Source: Alcanivoracaceae bacterium (GTDB lineage Bacteria > Pseudomonadota > Gammaproteobacteria > Pseudomonadales > Alcanivoracaceae). From it: DNA of 64,000 nt. The stretch is taken from contig JAGLCJ010000006.1 of NCBI GenBank assembly GCA_023146255.1, forward strand, positions 1 to 64,000, written 5' to 3'. Below the pieces are notes generated by a model. It was not told the DNA's origin. It saw nothing but the letters and a program-made list of their open reading frames with translations, and searched no databases. A program made the translations under genes and the position numbers. Of the stretch, positions 1 to 10,180 are shown in pieces. The number at the start of each line of letters is the position of its first letter. Position 1 is the stretch's first letter.

Positions 1-38
1 CTGGCGCGGCTTGTCGAACCGGTGGCTTCTCGAAATAA

Positions 39-182
<144 letters not shown>

Positions 183-193
183 GGAAGCCCGGC

Positions 194-221
194 ATCATAA
201 CCGGCAGGAAAAATGAGTCAA
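194..221 (-). promoter_or_regulatory. Sigma-70 promoter of tRNA-Ser
   Basis: On the minus strand TTGACT (216-221) is followed after 16 nt by TATGAT (194-199), close to the sigma-70 consensus. A GC-rich stretch separates the -10 box from the tRNA start at 182, resembling the GC-rich discriminators of stringently controlled stable RNA promoters. Confidence 0.8.
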
Positions 222-312
222 GCGGCGACAGCTCCCGGTTTCACTTGAATTCGGGTCTGGCTGCCGTATCATCCGGGCATCTATGGAGCCAATTGTGATC
301 AGGAGACATGTC

Positions 313-993
313 ATGCGAGATAACAGCCCCTATGCCGCGCCGCAAAGCACCGTCGTTTCGGTGCGCGGTGAACAAGCCGCCCGAGTCCTCCGTAACACCT
401 ATATGCTGCTGGGGATGGCGCTGGCGTTTTCCGCAGCCTGTGGCTGGTATTCCATGTCTGCAGGCGTCGGTTTCATCAATCCGATTCTGACTCTGGTGGT
501 CTACATTGGCCTGCTGATCTTTACCAACGTGATGCGCAACAGCGCCGCCGGCATTCTCGGTGTATTCGGCATTACCGGTTGGCTCGGCTTTACCACCGGC
601 CCGCTGATTGCCGCTTATGCCGCCATCCCCGGTGGCATGGAGCTGGTTACGCTGGCACTGGGTTCCACTGCGGTAGTGTTCGTTTCCCTGTCGGCGATCG
701 CATTGGTGACCCGCAAGGATTTCAGCTTTATGGGCCAGTTCCTGATGGTCGGCATTATTGTCGCCTTCCTCGGTGGCCTCGCCGCTTACTTCTTCAATCT
801 GCCAACACTGGCGCTGGCAGTATCAGCCGCCTTTGTCCTGCTGTCGTCGATGCTGATCCTGTGGCAAACCAGCGCCATCATTCACGGCGGTGAAACCAAC
901 TACATCATGGCCACCGTGACCCTGTTCGTAGCGATCTATAACCTGTTTATGAGCCTGCTGCACATCTTCACCGCTCTGAGCGGCGACGATTGA
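313..993 (+). CDS. yccA: Bax inhibitor-1/YccA family membrane protein
   Basis: A 226-residue protein that is nearly all hydrophobic, with about seven membrane-spanning segments starting near residue 29. The N-terminal stretch RVLRNTYMLLGMALAFS is typical of YccA proteins. In E. coli YccA is an inner-membrane substrate and modulator of the FtsH protease; this role is inferred from family. The ATG at 313 was chosen over an in-frame ATG at 283 because CAGGAGAC lies about six bases upstream. Its stop overlaps the tusD start by one base, so it may be co-transcribed with tusDCB. Confidence 0.88.
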   Translation: MRDNSPYAAPQSTVVSVRGEQAARVLRNTYMLLGMALAFSAACGWYSMSAGVGFINPILTLVVYIGLLIFTNVMRNSAAGILGVFGITGWLGFTTGPLIAAYAAIPGGMELVTLALGSTAVVFVSLSAIALVTRKDFSFMGQFLMVGIIVAFLGGLAAYFFNLPTLALAVSAAFVLLSSMLILWQTSAIIHGGETNYIMATVTLFVAIYNLFMSLLHIFTALSGDD

Positions 994-1325
994 TGCGGTA
1001 CAGCCTGCTGGTGTGTGCCGCGCCGGAACATCCGGCGGCGCACACCGCATTGCTGACCGCCCGCGCCGTTCTGGCCCGGCACCACACCCTGAAACGATTA
1101 TTCTTTTTTCGCGATGGCGTGCTCAATGCGCACACCACTGCCCCGCTTTACCAGCAATGGCGCCAACTCATCAGCCAGCATGGTATTGATGCCGTGCTCT
1201 GCGTGTCTGCAGCGCAGGCCCGTGGCATAGCTGCCGACAGCGACGTGGTGCCCTGGACCATCAGCGGACTCGGTCAGTGGGCGGATGCGCTGCACAGCAG
1301 CGACCGGGTATTGAGCTTCGGATGA
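993..1325 (+). CDS. tusD: Sulfurtransferase complex subunit TusD
   Basis: A 110-residue DsrE-fold protein. TusD is the catalytic subunit of the TusBCD complex, which takes persulfide sulfur from TusA and passes it to TusE for 2-thiolation of the tRNA wobble uridine by MnmA. The acceptor cysteine is visible at residue 70 (VLCVSAAQARGI), matching Cys78 of E. coli TusD. The start ATG overlaps the previous stop as TGATG, and the end overlaps tusC by four bases (ATGA), indicating translational coupling. mnmA itself lies at 18937. Confidence 0.93.
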   Translation: MRYSLLVCAAPEHPAAHTALLTARAVLARHHTLKRLFFFRDGVLNAHTTAPLYQQWRQLISQHGIDAVLCVSAAQARGIAADSDVVPWTISGLGQWADALHSSDRVLSFG

Positions 1326-1627
1326 TTCTTGTTCTGTGCCGCCACACGCCTGATGACCCCGGTTTTGCCGAATGGCAGGATCTGCTGCTAACCCTCACTC
1401 TGTTTGAGCTGCCGATAACGCTGGTACTGAGTGACCGAGTCGCCGCCTGCGCCAATGATGTCCGTCTGCAGCAACGCCTGCAGCAACTGCAGGAAATCGG
1501 TCTGCGCGATTGTCTGGCACAGGCATCACAGCCGCTACCTGCGAGACTGCCACTACCCTGTCGAAATATTGACGATCTGGCACTGCGCAGCCTGTGCCGC
1601 AGCGCCTCTCATGTGGTGCACTGCTGA
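1322..1627 (+). CDS. tusC: Sulfurtransferase complex subunit TusC
   Basis: A 101-residue DsrE/DsrF-like protein in the middle of the tusDCB set, somewhat shorter than the roughly 119-residue E. coli protein. It begins MILVLCRHTPDD, the first beta strand of the fold. TusC is a structural subunit of the TusBCD sulfur relay. The identification rests on order and size more than on strong sequence motifs. It overlaps tusD by four bases and tusB by one, so the three are one translational unit. Confidence 0.85.
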   Translation: MILVLCRHTPDDPGFAEWQDLLLTLTLFELPITLVLSDRVAACANDVRLQQRLQQLQEIGLRDCLAQASQPLPARLPLPCRNIDDLALRSLCRSASHVVHC

Positions 1628-1899
1628 TGCTTCATCTTCTCGGATTTCCTGCGGATCGCACCGATCTGTTCAGCTTGTTGCTGAGCACCCTGAATGATAA
1701 CGACGAGGTGGTACTGCTGGATGAAGGTCTGCAGTGGGCTGCAGATAAAACCGCCATGGCGGCGCTGCTTGGTCTGGGCCGCATTGCCGTACACCAGCTC
1801 GGCGACACACTGCAGGTGGATGGCGTCAATATGGTTACCGCAACGGATCTGGTTATCCTGAGCGAGCAGCACCCGGCTTGCTCATCCTGGTACCCGTAG
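1627..1899 (+). CDS. tusB: Sulfurtransferase complex subunit TusB
   Basis: A 90-residue protein, close to the 95 residues of E. coli TusB, starting MLHLLGFPADRTDLFSLLL. TusB is the third subunit of the TusBCD relay in tRNA 2-thiouridine synthesis. Its identity follows from position after tusC (one-base TGATG overlap) and from the DsrH-like N-terminus. The TAG stop codon lies inside the perfect palindrome at 1893-1926 that also supplies the stop of the convergent cysG. Confidence 0.85.
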   Translation: MLHLLGFPADRTDLFSLLLSTLNDNDEVVLLDEGLQWAADKTAMAALLGLGRIAVHQLGDTLQVDGVNMVTATDLVILSEQHPACSSWYP

Positions 1900-1926
1900 G
1901 AGCGGTCGATCGACCGCTCCTACGGG
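1893..1926. repeat. 34-bp perfect palindrome between tusB and cysG
   Basis: Each half is CCCGTAGGAGCGGTCGA and the two halves are perfectly complementary with no loop. The GTAGGAGCG core resembles REP-type palindromes seen at gene ends in pseudomonads and relatives (general knowledge). It holds both convergent stop codons: TAG of tusB at 1897-1899 and TAG of cysG at 1922-1920. There is no T run, so terminator activity is unproven. Confidence 0.85.
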
Positions 1927-3323
1927 TTATTCAAAGGCGTGCTGGCGAACCAGTGATACCGCGGATGTAATGTCACCACTGAGCCGATAATCACCAGACT
2001 GGGCGCCGCCACTTCCCGCGCCGACACCAGATCCGGCAGCGACGACAGACTACCGATAATTACCTGCTGATCGGGCATGGTGCCACGGGATATCACTGCC
2101 GCCGGCATGTCGGCTCGCATCCCCTGCGCTTTCAGGTTGCGACAGATATCGGCCAGACTGACCAGCCCCATGTAAAACACCAGGGTTTCGCCAGGCGTAA
2201 TCAGGTTACCCCAGGGCAAATCAACAGAGTTGTCCTTGCGATGGCCGGTGACAAAGCGAACCGACTGGGCGTGATCACGATGCGTCAACGGAATACCGGC
2301 ATAGGCGGCGCAACCGGCCGCAGCCGTCACGCCGGGCACCACCTGAAAATCAATCCCGGCCTCGACCACGCTATCCAACTCTTCGCCGCCACGGCCAAAA
2401 ATAAACGGATCACCACCTTTCAGGCGGCAAACCTTTTTACCTTCGCGGGCATAACGAACCAGCAGGCTGTTGATTTCATCCTGCGGCACGACATGTTCGT
2501 TACGCGCCTTGCCGACATAAACCAGTTCTGCATCACGCCGCGCCAGCTCAAGAATGCCCGGGCCCACCAGACGGTCATACAGGACAACATCCGCCTTCTG
2601 CAAAAGCCGCAGGGCACGGAACGTCATCAGATCCGGATCACCCGGCCCGGCACCGACCAGATAGACTTCGCCCCGTGACAGGGTTTCGCGGTCGGCATTC
2701 TCCACCGCCTGTTGCAGCAGGGTTTCGGCCTGCTGGTCCTGACCGGCCAGCACCCGCTCCATCAGCGGGCCATCAAGCAGTCCTTCCCAGAACAGCCGGC
2801 GCGCGCCAACCTGCGGCAATTTATCTGCCAACGGTTTGCGATAGCGGCCCATCAGCGTAGCCAATCTGCCAAGTCCGGCGGGCAACAGGGTTTCGATTTT
2901 AGAACGGGCCCAGCGCGCCAGCACCGGCGAGGCACCACCGGAGCTGATACTGATCAACAGCGGATCACGATCGACAATGGCGGGAAAAATAAACGTACAA
3001 AGAGGTGGATTATCGACCACGTTGACCGGCAGATGGCGGGCAACCGCATCGCCATGCAGTTGGCGGTTGACGTCCTGATCGTCGGTGGCGCCGATGGCCA
3101 GCACCACGCCATCAAGTTGGCTCGGATGATAATTGCAACGCAGAAGCTCGCCGCCCTGGCGCTCGACCAGTTGCGCAAGCTCAGGCTCGATTTCCGGCGC
3201 CACCACCCGCAGACGTGCACCGGCACGGTCCAGTAATCTGGCCTTGCGCAATGCGATCTCACCACCGCCGACAACCAGTGCCAGCTGTTCCTTGAGACGC
3301 CAGGCAACCGGCAGATAGTCCAT
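1920..3323 (-). CDS. cysG: Siroheme synthase CysG
   Basis: A 467-residue trifunctional enzyme turning uroporphyrinogen III into siroheme, the cofactor of sulfite and nitrite reductases. Residues 1-210 form the NAD-dependent precorrin-2 dehydrogenase/ferrochelatase part: a VVGGGEIA nucleotide-binding loop near 17-24, Asp104 in NVVDNPP and Ser128 in ISISSGGAS, at the same positions as in E. coli CysG. From about 216 the uroporphyrinogen methyltransferase domain starts with VYLVGAGPGDPDL. It lies 11 nt after serS and may be transcribed with it. Length and motifs are complete. Confidence 0.96.
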   Translation of the reverse strand: MDYLPVAWRLKEQLALVVGGGEIALRKARLLDRAGARLRVVAPEIEPELAQLVERQGGELLRCNYHPSQLDGVVLAIGATDDQDVNRQLHGDAVARHLPVNVVDNPPLCTFIFPAIVDRDPLLISISSGGASPVLARWARSKIETLLPAGLGRLATLMGRYRKPLADKLPQVGARRLFWEGLLDGPLMERVLAGQDQQAETLLQQAVENADRETLSRGEVYLVGAGPGDPDLMTFRALRLLQKADVVLYDRLVGPGILELARRDAELVYVGKARNEHVVPQDEINSLLVRYAREGKKVCRLKGGDPFIFGRGGEELDSVVEAGIDFQVVPGVTAAAGCAAYAGIPLTHRDHAQSVRFVTGHRKDNSVDLPWGNLITPGETLVFYMGLVSLADICRNLKAQGMRADMPAAVISRGTMPDQQVIIGSLSSLPDLVSAREVAAPSLVIIGSVVTLHPRYHWFASTPLNNP

Positions 3324-3334
3324 CGATTGCTCCG

Positions 3335-4624
3335 TTAAAGCGTTTCGCGACCACCCAGATACGGGCGCAGTGCTTCCGGTACCGTGACGCTGCCGTCAGC
3401 GTTCTGGTAGTTCTCCAGAATTGCCACCAGTGTACGCCCGACTGCCAGACCGGAGCCATTCAGCGTATGCAGCAATTCCGGCTTGCCGCTATCCGGATGA
3501 CGATAGCGCGCCTGCATGCGGCGGGACTGGAAGTCGCCGAAACTGGAGCAGGAGGAAATTTCCCGGTAGCAGTTCTGGCTCGGAATCCAGACTTCAATGT
3601 CATAGGTCTTGCAGGACGAGAAGCCCATATCGCCGGTGCACAGCACCACCACGCGGTAAGGCAAGCCAAGCGCCTGCAGCACCGCTTCGGCATGACCGGT
3701 CAGCGACTCCAGCGCGGCCAACGAATCTTCCGGACGAACCAGTTGCACCAGTTCGACTTTTTCAAACTGATGCTGGCGAATCATGCCGCGGGTATCACGG
3801 CCATGGCTGCCCGCCTCGCTACGGAAACAGGGGGTATGGCAGACATAACGCAACGGCAGCCGAGCCGGGTCAATAATTTCATTGGCGGCCAGATTGGTGA
3901 CCGGCACTTCGGCGGTGGGAATCAGATACAGCTCACGCTCGCCCTGCATCTTGAACAGGTCCTGCTCGAACTTCGGCAGCTGACCGGTACCACGCAAGGC
4001 CTCGGGACCAACCAGATACGGAACATAGACTTCCTCATAGCCGTGCTTGTCGCTGTGCAGGTCGACCATGAAATCAATTAGCGCCCGGTGCAGGCGCGCC
4101 AGCGATCCGGTCAGCACGGAAAAACGCGCACCGGAAAGTTTCGCTGCCAGATCAAAGTTGAGCTGACCACTGGCAAGGCTTGCACCGATATCGACGTGAT
4201 CGCGGACGGTAAAGTCGAACTGCCGTGGCTGACCCCAGCGACGCACTTCGACGTTGTCTTCCTCACCCTTGCCGTCCGGCACTTCGTCCAGAGGGGGATT
4301 CGGTACGCCAAGCAGCAGCGCTTCAATCTGCTGATGCAGCGCTTCTGCCCGGGCAACTTCCGCGGCCATCTCGGCATCAATTTTTGCCAGCGCATCGGCG
4401 ACACGGGCCTTGGCGTCATCAACGCTCAGGCCGGACTTGACCAGATCGCCCACTTCCCGCGAGGACTGTTTGCGCTGCGATTGCAATTCCTGAGAGCGCA
4501 TATCGGCCTGTTTGCGCTCGGCATCCAGTGCCCGGAATGCGGCCAGATCAAAGGTCAGGCCGCGCCGCGCCAGTCGTGCCGCCACCTGTTCGCCATCTCG
4601 GCGTAGTTCGCGAATATCCAGCAT
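3335..4624 (-). CDS. serS: Serine--tRNA ligase
   Basis: A 429-residue class II aminoacyl-tRNA synthetase (E. coli 430), charging tRNA-Ser such as the one at 93-182. The N-terminal 110 residues form the helical tRNA-binding arm. The catalytic core shows motif 2 (FRSEAGSHGRDTRGMIRQHQF) and motif 3 (GSGLAVGRTLVAILENYQ). The start at 4624 (MLDIRELRRDG) matches the family N-terminus; an upstream in-frame start would add 19 unrelated residues. It sits in the conserved ftsK-lolA-rarA-serS order. Confidence 0.96.
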   Translation of the reverse strand: MLDIRELRRDGEQVAARLARRGLTFDLAAFRALDAERKQADMRSQELQSQRKQSSREVGDLVKSGLSVDDAKARVADALAKIDAEMAAEVARAEALHQQIEALLLGVPNPPLDEVPDGKGEEDNVEVRRWGQPRQFDFTVRDHVDIGASLASGQLNFDLAAKLSGARFSVLTGSLARLHRALIDFMVDLHSDKHGYEEVYVPYLVGPEALRGTGQLPKFEQDLFKMQGERELYLIPTAEVPVTNLAANEIIDPARLPLRYVCHTPCFRSEAGSHGRDTRGMIRQHQFEKVELVQLVRPEDSLAALESLTGHAEAVLQALGLPYRVVVLCTGDMGFSSCKTYDIEVWIPSQNCYREISSCSSFGDFQSRRMQARYRHPDSGKPELLHTLNGSGLAVGRTLVAILENYQNADGSVTVPEALRPYLGGRETL

Positions 4625-4708
4625 GAAAAACCATCCTGCCCGTTGCCTGCCGCCCGGAAACAACCGGGCCGACGTGATCAAGGCCGGGATTATCGTTGAG
4701 ATGGGGCG

Positions 4709-6037
4709 TCAGGTCACGTCCGGCTTGTCGCCGGGATAGCGCTGCCACTGGGCCTCTCGGTTACGCTGCTGCCAGTCGCGCAGCTTTTCGGCAATACGTA
4801 TCTCAAGGCCGCGCGGGACCGGCTGGTAAAAGGCCGGCTGGCCCATGCCCTCGGGAAAATAGTTCTCCCCGGCCACATAGGCGTCCGGGTAGTCGTGGGC
4901 ATAGTGATACTCGGCGCCGTAACCTTCCGCCTTCATCAGTTTGGTCGGCGCATTGCGCAGATGCAGCGGCACCTCGTCACTGGGATGGCTGGCGACAAAC
5001 GCCCGGGCCTGATTCCAGGCGCGGTAAACCGCATTGCTCTTCGGCGCCACCGCCAGATACACCAGCGCCTGGGCAATGGCCAGTTCACCCTCCGGCGAGC
5101 CAAGCCGCTCCTGCACATCCCAGGCGTGCAGGCACAGCGTCAGTGCCCGTGGATCGGCATTGCCGATATCTTCGCTGGCCATCCGCACTACCCTGCGGGC
5201 GACGTAGAGTGGATCGCAGCCGCCGTCAAGCATCCGCGCAAACCAGTATAGGGTGGCGTCCGGGTCGGAGCCGCGCACTGATTTGTGCAGGGCGCTGATC
5301 TGGTCGTAGAAATAATCGCCGCCCTTGTCGAAACGACGCAGGCTGTCACGCAGCAGCTCGTTGACCAGCGTCAGATCAATGACCGTATCGGCCATGTCAA
5401 AGCCGATATCGAGCAGATTCAGCAAGCGCCGGGCATCACCATCGGCATGATCAAGCAGACGCTCGCGGGCATCGGCATCAATTCCAATGCCCCGCGCTGA
5501 TTCAGTATCCAAAGCACGATCAAGCAGCCGGGCCAGATCATCACGATCGATACTGCGCAGCCGATACACCCGCGCCCGCGACAGCAAGGCGTTGTTCAAT
5601 TCGAATGAAGGATTTTCCGTGGTGGCGCCGATAAAGATCAGGGTGCCGTCTTCAACGTGGGGTAAAAAGGCATCCTGCTGGGCCTTGTTGAAGCGATGCA
5701 CCTCGTCGACAAACAGCACGGTGCGCTGGCCGCGCGCCAGTCGCTGTTTTGCCTCGGCGACGGCTTCGCGAATTTCCTTTACCCCGGCCAGCACCGCCGA
5801 CAAGGTAATGAAGGCCGCATCCACAGCCTGAGCGAGGATCAGAGCCAGCGTGGTTTTACCGGTGCCGGGCGGCCCCCAGAGAATCATCGAATGCAGCTGA
5901 CGCTGCTCGACCGCACGACGCAGTGGTTTACCGGGGCCGATCAGATGTGCCTGACCAACATAGTCGTCCAGCGAGGTCGGCCGCATCCGCGCGGCCAGAG
6001 GCTGATGCGACGTCGGCTGGCCGAACAGATCGCTCAT
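4709..6037 (-). CDS. rarA: Replication-associated recombination protein A (RarA/MgsA)
   Basis: A 442-residue AAA+ ATPase related to clamp-loader subunits, acting at stalled replication forks together with RecA and SSB. Walker A is GPPGTGKT at 55-62 and Walker B is LFVDEVHRF around 108-116. The C-terminal tetramerisation part includes the conserved YHYAHDYPD stretch. Its ATG overlaps the lolA stop by four bases, and the ftsK-lolA-rarA-serS arrangement is the same as in E. coli. Confidence 0.95.
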   Translation of the reverse strand: MSDLFGQPTSHQPLAARMRPTSLDDYVGQAHLIGPGKPLRRAVEQRQLHSMILWGPPGTGKTTLALILAQAVDAAFITLSAVLAGVKEIREAVAEAKQRLARGQRTVLFVDEVHRFNKAQQDAFLPHVEDGTLIFIGATTENPSFELNNALLSRARVYRLRSIDRDDLARLLDRALDTESARGIGIDADARERLLDHADGDARRLLNLLDIGFDMADTVIDLTLVNELLRDSLRRFDKGGDYFYDQISALHKSVRGSDPDATLYWFARMLDGGCDPLYVARRVVRMASEDIGNADPRALTLCLHAWDVQERLGSPEGELAIAQALVYLAVAPKSNAVYRAWNQARAFVASHPSDEVPLHLRNAPTKLMKAEGYGAEYHYAHDYPDAYVAGENYFPEGMGQPAFYQPVPRGLEIRIAEKLRDWQQRNREAQWQRYPGDKPDVT

Positions 6038-6651
6038 TCGCTTTGCCGGATCACATCAACGCCATCCGGCGCAATAAAATTGAACAGATCCTTGTCCAGC
6101 TTGCCATTCACAACCGTGTTGCGAAAATCCAGCGCGGTTTGCTGGCCGAGCGCATCTTCAAGCCGCATGCTCTGCGGCTCATCGCCAACAAAGGTCACTT
6201 CAAGCTGCACGAACAGCGAGTCATCAAGGCGTGGCGCCAGATGGTAAGTCACGGCATTACCGTCACGATCGCCTTCGGTGACAACAAAGGCTTCGGCCAC
6301 GCTGGCCGGGTCGCCACCAAACAACAACGCCGGCGTGCTGGCACTGTCTTCGGTCAGCGGCTTTTCCACCACCTGTTCCAGATCAACATCAAACACCCAG
6401 ACCAGCTTGCCGTCTGAAACTGCGAGTTGCTCAAAGGGCTCGCGGGTATGCCAACGGAAACGATTACCCCGGGCCATATGCATATCGCCGCTGGCTTCCT
6501 GCAAGCGGGTGCCGCCCTGATCCAGCACCACCTGCTCGAAACTGCCGGACAGGGTCTGCACCGCAGAAAGACGCTTGACCAGCTCTTCAGTCGGGCCGGC
6601 AAAGGCCAGCACCGGCACAGCCGTCAGCAGCATCACGGAAAAAGCTTTCAT
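6034..6651 (-). CDS. lolA: Outer-membrane lipoprotein carrier LolA
   Basis: A 205-residue periplasmic chaperone that takes lipoproteins from the LolCDE transporter to the outer membrane receptor. A signal peptide (residues 1-18, ending VLAFA before GPTEELVKRL) is followed by the LolA beta-barrel, with FEQVVLDQGG and NRFRWHTREPFEQLAVSDG as family hallmarks. It lies nine bases after ftsK and overlaps rarA by four. Cargo candidates in this window include Pal, BamC and the large lipoprotein at 25896. Confidence 0.94.
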   Translation of the reverse strand: MKAFSVMLLTAVPVLAFAGPTEELVKRLSAVQTLSGSFEQVVLDQGGTRLQEASGDMHMARGNRFRWHTREPFEQLAVSDGKLVWVFDVDLEQVVEKPLTEDSASTPALLFGGDPASVAEAFVVTEGDRDGNAVTYHLAPRLDDSLFVQLEVTFVGDEPQSMRLEDALGQQTALDFRNTVVNGKLDKDLFNFIAPDGVDVIRQSE

Positions 6652-6660
6652 TGATATTCC

Positions 6661-8970
6661 TCAGTCGGCGCCACCCGGCGCCAGTACTTCGCGCTGGCCA
6701 TTATGGCCGGCTTCGCTGACCACGCCGGCCATTTCCATCGCTTCGACCAGACGGGCGGCGCGGTTATAACCAATCTTGAATTTTCGCTGTACCGACGAAA
6801 TCGATGCCCGTCGCGACTGCAACACAAAGGCCACCGCTTCATCGTAAAGCGCGTCCTGTTCAGCGTCGTCGTCACCACTGCCGCCATCAAATCCGGGCAT
6901 GCCGGTGTCACCGCCGCCCTGAAGAATTTCCTCCAGGTAATCCGGCTCGCCACGCTTGCGCCAGTCGTCACAGACCCGGTGTACTTCCTCGTCTGAGACA
7001 AAGGCGCCGTGAACTCGTTCCGGGACACTGGTGCCGACCGGCAGATAAAGCATGTCGCCGTGACCGAGCAGCTGCTCCGCACCACCCTGATCAAGCACGG
7101 TACGGGAATCAATTTTCGATGACACCTGGAACGCCATTCGTGACGGCACGTTGGCCTTGATCAGGCCGGTGATCACGTCCACCGATGGTCGCTGGGTGGC
7201 AAGAATCAGGTGGATACCGGCAGCCCGCGCTTTCTGTGCAATACGGGCAATCAGCTCTTCCACTTTCTTGCCAACGATCATCATCATGTCAGCGAACTCA
7301 TCGACAACAATGACGATATAGGGCAATTTCTGCAGCAGCGGAGCCGGTTCATCCAGATTCAGCGGATCCTTCGGCTTCCACAGCGGATCACGAATCGACT
7401 CGCCTTTTTTCTCGGCGTCGACGAGCTTGCGGTTATAACCGGCAATGTTACGCACACCGAGCGACGCCATCAGCCGGTAACGGCGCTCCATTTCCGCCAC
7501 GCCCCAGCGCAATGCAGCGGCGGCATCCTTCATATCGGTGACCACCGGTGTGAGCAGGTGCGGAATACCGTCATACACGGCCAGTTCCAGCATCTTCGGA
7601 TCGATCATGATCAGGCGGACATCGTCCGGCGTTGACTTGAACAGGATCGACAGCAGCATGGCATTCAGGCCTACCGACTTACCGGAACCGGTAGTACCCG
7701 CCACCAGCAGGTGCGGCATCTTTGCCAGATCCGCCACCATAGGATTGCCACTAATGTCCTTGCCCAGCGCCATGGTCAACGGCGACGGCGATTCATCGAA
7801 GGCGCGCGAGGCCACCGCTTCGGTGAAACGAATCATCTCGCGCTGCTCGTTCGGAATTTCGATGCCAACGGTAGTCTTGCCGGGAATCACTTCCACCACC
7901 CGGACACTGATTACCGCCAGAGAACGGGCCAGGTCCTTGGCCAGATTGCTGATCCGGCTGACCTTGATGCCGGCAGCCGGCTGAATCTCGAACCGGGTAA
8001 TGACAGGGCCCGGCTGCACCGCCACCACTTCAGCTTCGATGCTGAAATCCTTCAGTTTCATTTCCAGCAGACGCGACATGGCATCCAGCGCGGCATCGGA
8101 GAAGCCACCGCGATTGCCCTCCTCAACCGGATCAAGCAGCGCCAGCGGCGGCAGGGTGCCGGTCACCTGAGCGGTAAACAGGGGCTGCTGTTTCTCCTTC
8201 TGCACCCGATCGCTCTTCTCGACCTTCTGAACGGGTTTGACGATCGCCGGTGGTTTGCGGGTTTCTGCCTTTTTCTTACCCTCTTCCACCACCAGACGGC
8301 GTTGCTCCTGCACCTGACGGGTTTTGCGGCGCGCCTTGAATGCCTGTAACCAGATCGGCAGCTTGCGTGCCAAGGTCACGGCAAGCGCGCTGAGCGTGGC
8401 GGCAAGACGGATCCAGGACAGATCGGTAAAGATGGTCATGCCGATCAGGAACAGGGTTACCAGCAGCAGCGTGCCACCAAGCACATTGAATCCATCCAGC
8501 GCCGTACTGCCGACCACCTTGCCTAATATGCCGCCGGCATCTTCCGGCAGGACACTGCCGTTACCGGCCAGATGCATGTAGCAAAGGCCGGTGCCGGCCA
8601 CCATGGTCAGAATAAATCCGACCAGACGCACCGAGAACATTGGCCAGGAGCCGGCCATGCCGGCGTGACGCTCGCGCAGTACGCGTACGCCCCAGAACCC
8701 GATCAGTAACGGAAACAAAAAGGCCAGATAGCCAAACGACATGAACAGCGCATCGGCAAAGAAAGCACCGGTGCGGCCGGCAGCATTCTCCACAGTCCGG
8801 GCGCCGCCCATATAGGTCCAGCCGGGATCCATTGGACTGTAGGTGGCCAGCGCCAGCAGCAGATAGACCGACAGCGCCAGCAACAGCAGCACCATACCCT
8901 CCAGCAAACCGCGCTTGAGGTGCCGCGACCAGCCCTGCTCGACAGGTTTTGAAGTTTTGGAATTACTCAA
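6661..8970 (-). CDS. ftsK: DNA translocase FtsK
   Basis: A 769-residue septal DNA translocase coupling chromosome dimer resolution to division. The N-terminal 200 residues hold about four membrane segments. A short charged linker (about 205-290) replaces the very long E. coli linker, so the protein is of the short FtsK/SpoIIIE size. The motor domain has Walker A GTTGSGKS at 425-432 and the Walker B strand YIVIVVDEFADMMM. The C-terminal winged-helix gamma domain (about 705-765) contains SSVQRKFKIGYNRAARLVE, which reads KOPS sites. It is the first gene of the ftsK-lolA-rarA-serS block. Confidence 0.96.
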   Translation of the reverse strand: MSNSKTSKPVEQGWSRHLKRGLLEGMVLLLLALSVYLLLALATYSPMDPGWTYMGGARTVENAAGRTGAFFADALFMSFGYLAFLFPLLIGFWGVRVLRERHAGMAGSWPMFSVRLVGFILTMVAGTGLCYMHLAGNGSVLPEDAGGILGKVVGSTALDGFNVLGGTLLLVTLFLIGMTIFTDLSWIRLAATLSALAVTLARKLPIWLQAFKARRKTRQVQEQRRLVVEEGKKKAETRKPPAIVKPVQKVEKSDRVQKEKQQPLFTAQVTGTLPPLALLDPVEEGNRGGFSDAALDAMSRLLEMKLKDFSIEAEVVAVQPGPVITRFEIQPAAGIKVSRISNLAKDLARSLAVISVRVVEVIPGKTTVGIEIPNEQREMIRFTEAVASRAFDESPSPLTMALGKDISGNPMVADLAKMPHLLVAGTTGSGKSVGLNAMLLSILFKSTPDDVRLIMIDPKMLELAVYDGIPHLLTPVVTDMKDAAAALRWGVAEMERRYRLMASLGVRNIAGYNRKLVDAEKKGESIRDPLWKPKDPLNLDEPAPLLQKLPYIVIVVDEFADMMMIVGKKVEELIARIAQKARAAGIHLILATQRPSVDVITGLIKANVPSRMAFQVSSKIDSRTVLDQGGAEQLLGHGDMLYLPVGTSVPERVHGAFVSDEEVHRVCDDWRKRGEPDYLEEILQGGGDTGMPGFDGGSGDDDAEQDALYDEAVAFVLQSRRASISSVQRKFKIGYNRAARLVEAMEMAGVVSEAGHNGQREVLAPGGAD

Positions 8971-9232
8971 AGTTTATTCACTAACCAGCTGAATTAAATC
9001 GGAATACTACGCCCTGAACAGGCCGGAGGCCAGCCTGCTCCTGTGCCTTCACCCTGCACTGCGGCGGATTGTCTGCCAGCCCGACCGACTCAGCAAGGCA
9101 CAGTTGGCAGACAGCCGGGCGCCGCAATCGGTACTGACAGTCAAATTCATAGCAGCCGGCTGTTCAATGGCAGGCGCATTTGGTGTAGCTTCCCCGACCA
9201 TTCCTGTTGTCCGCATTCCACGGAGGCTTTTC

Positions 9233-10174
<942 letters not shown>

Positions 10175-10180
10175 GCCGAT

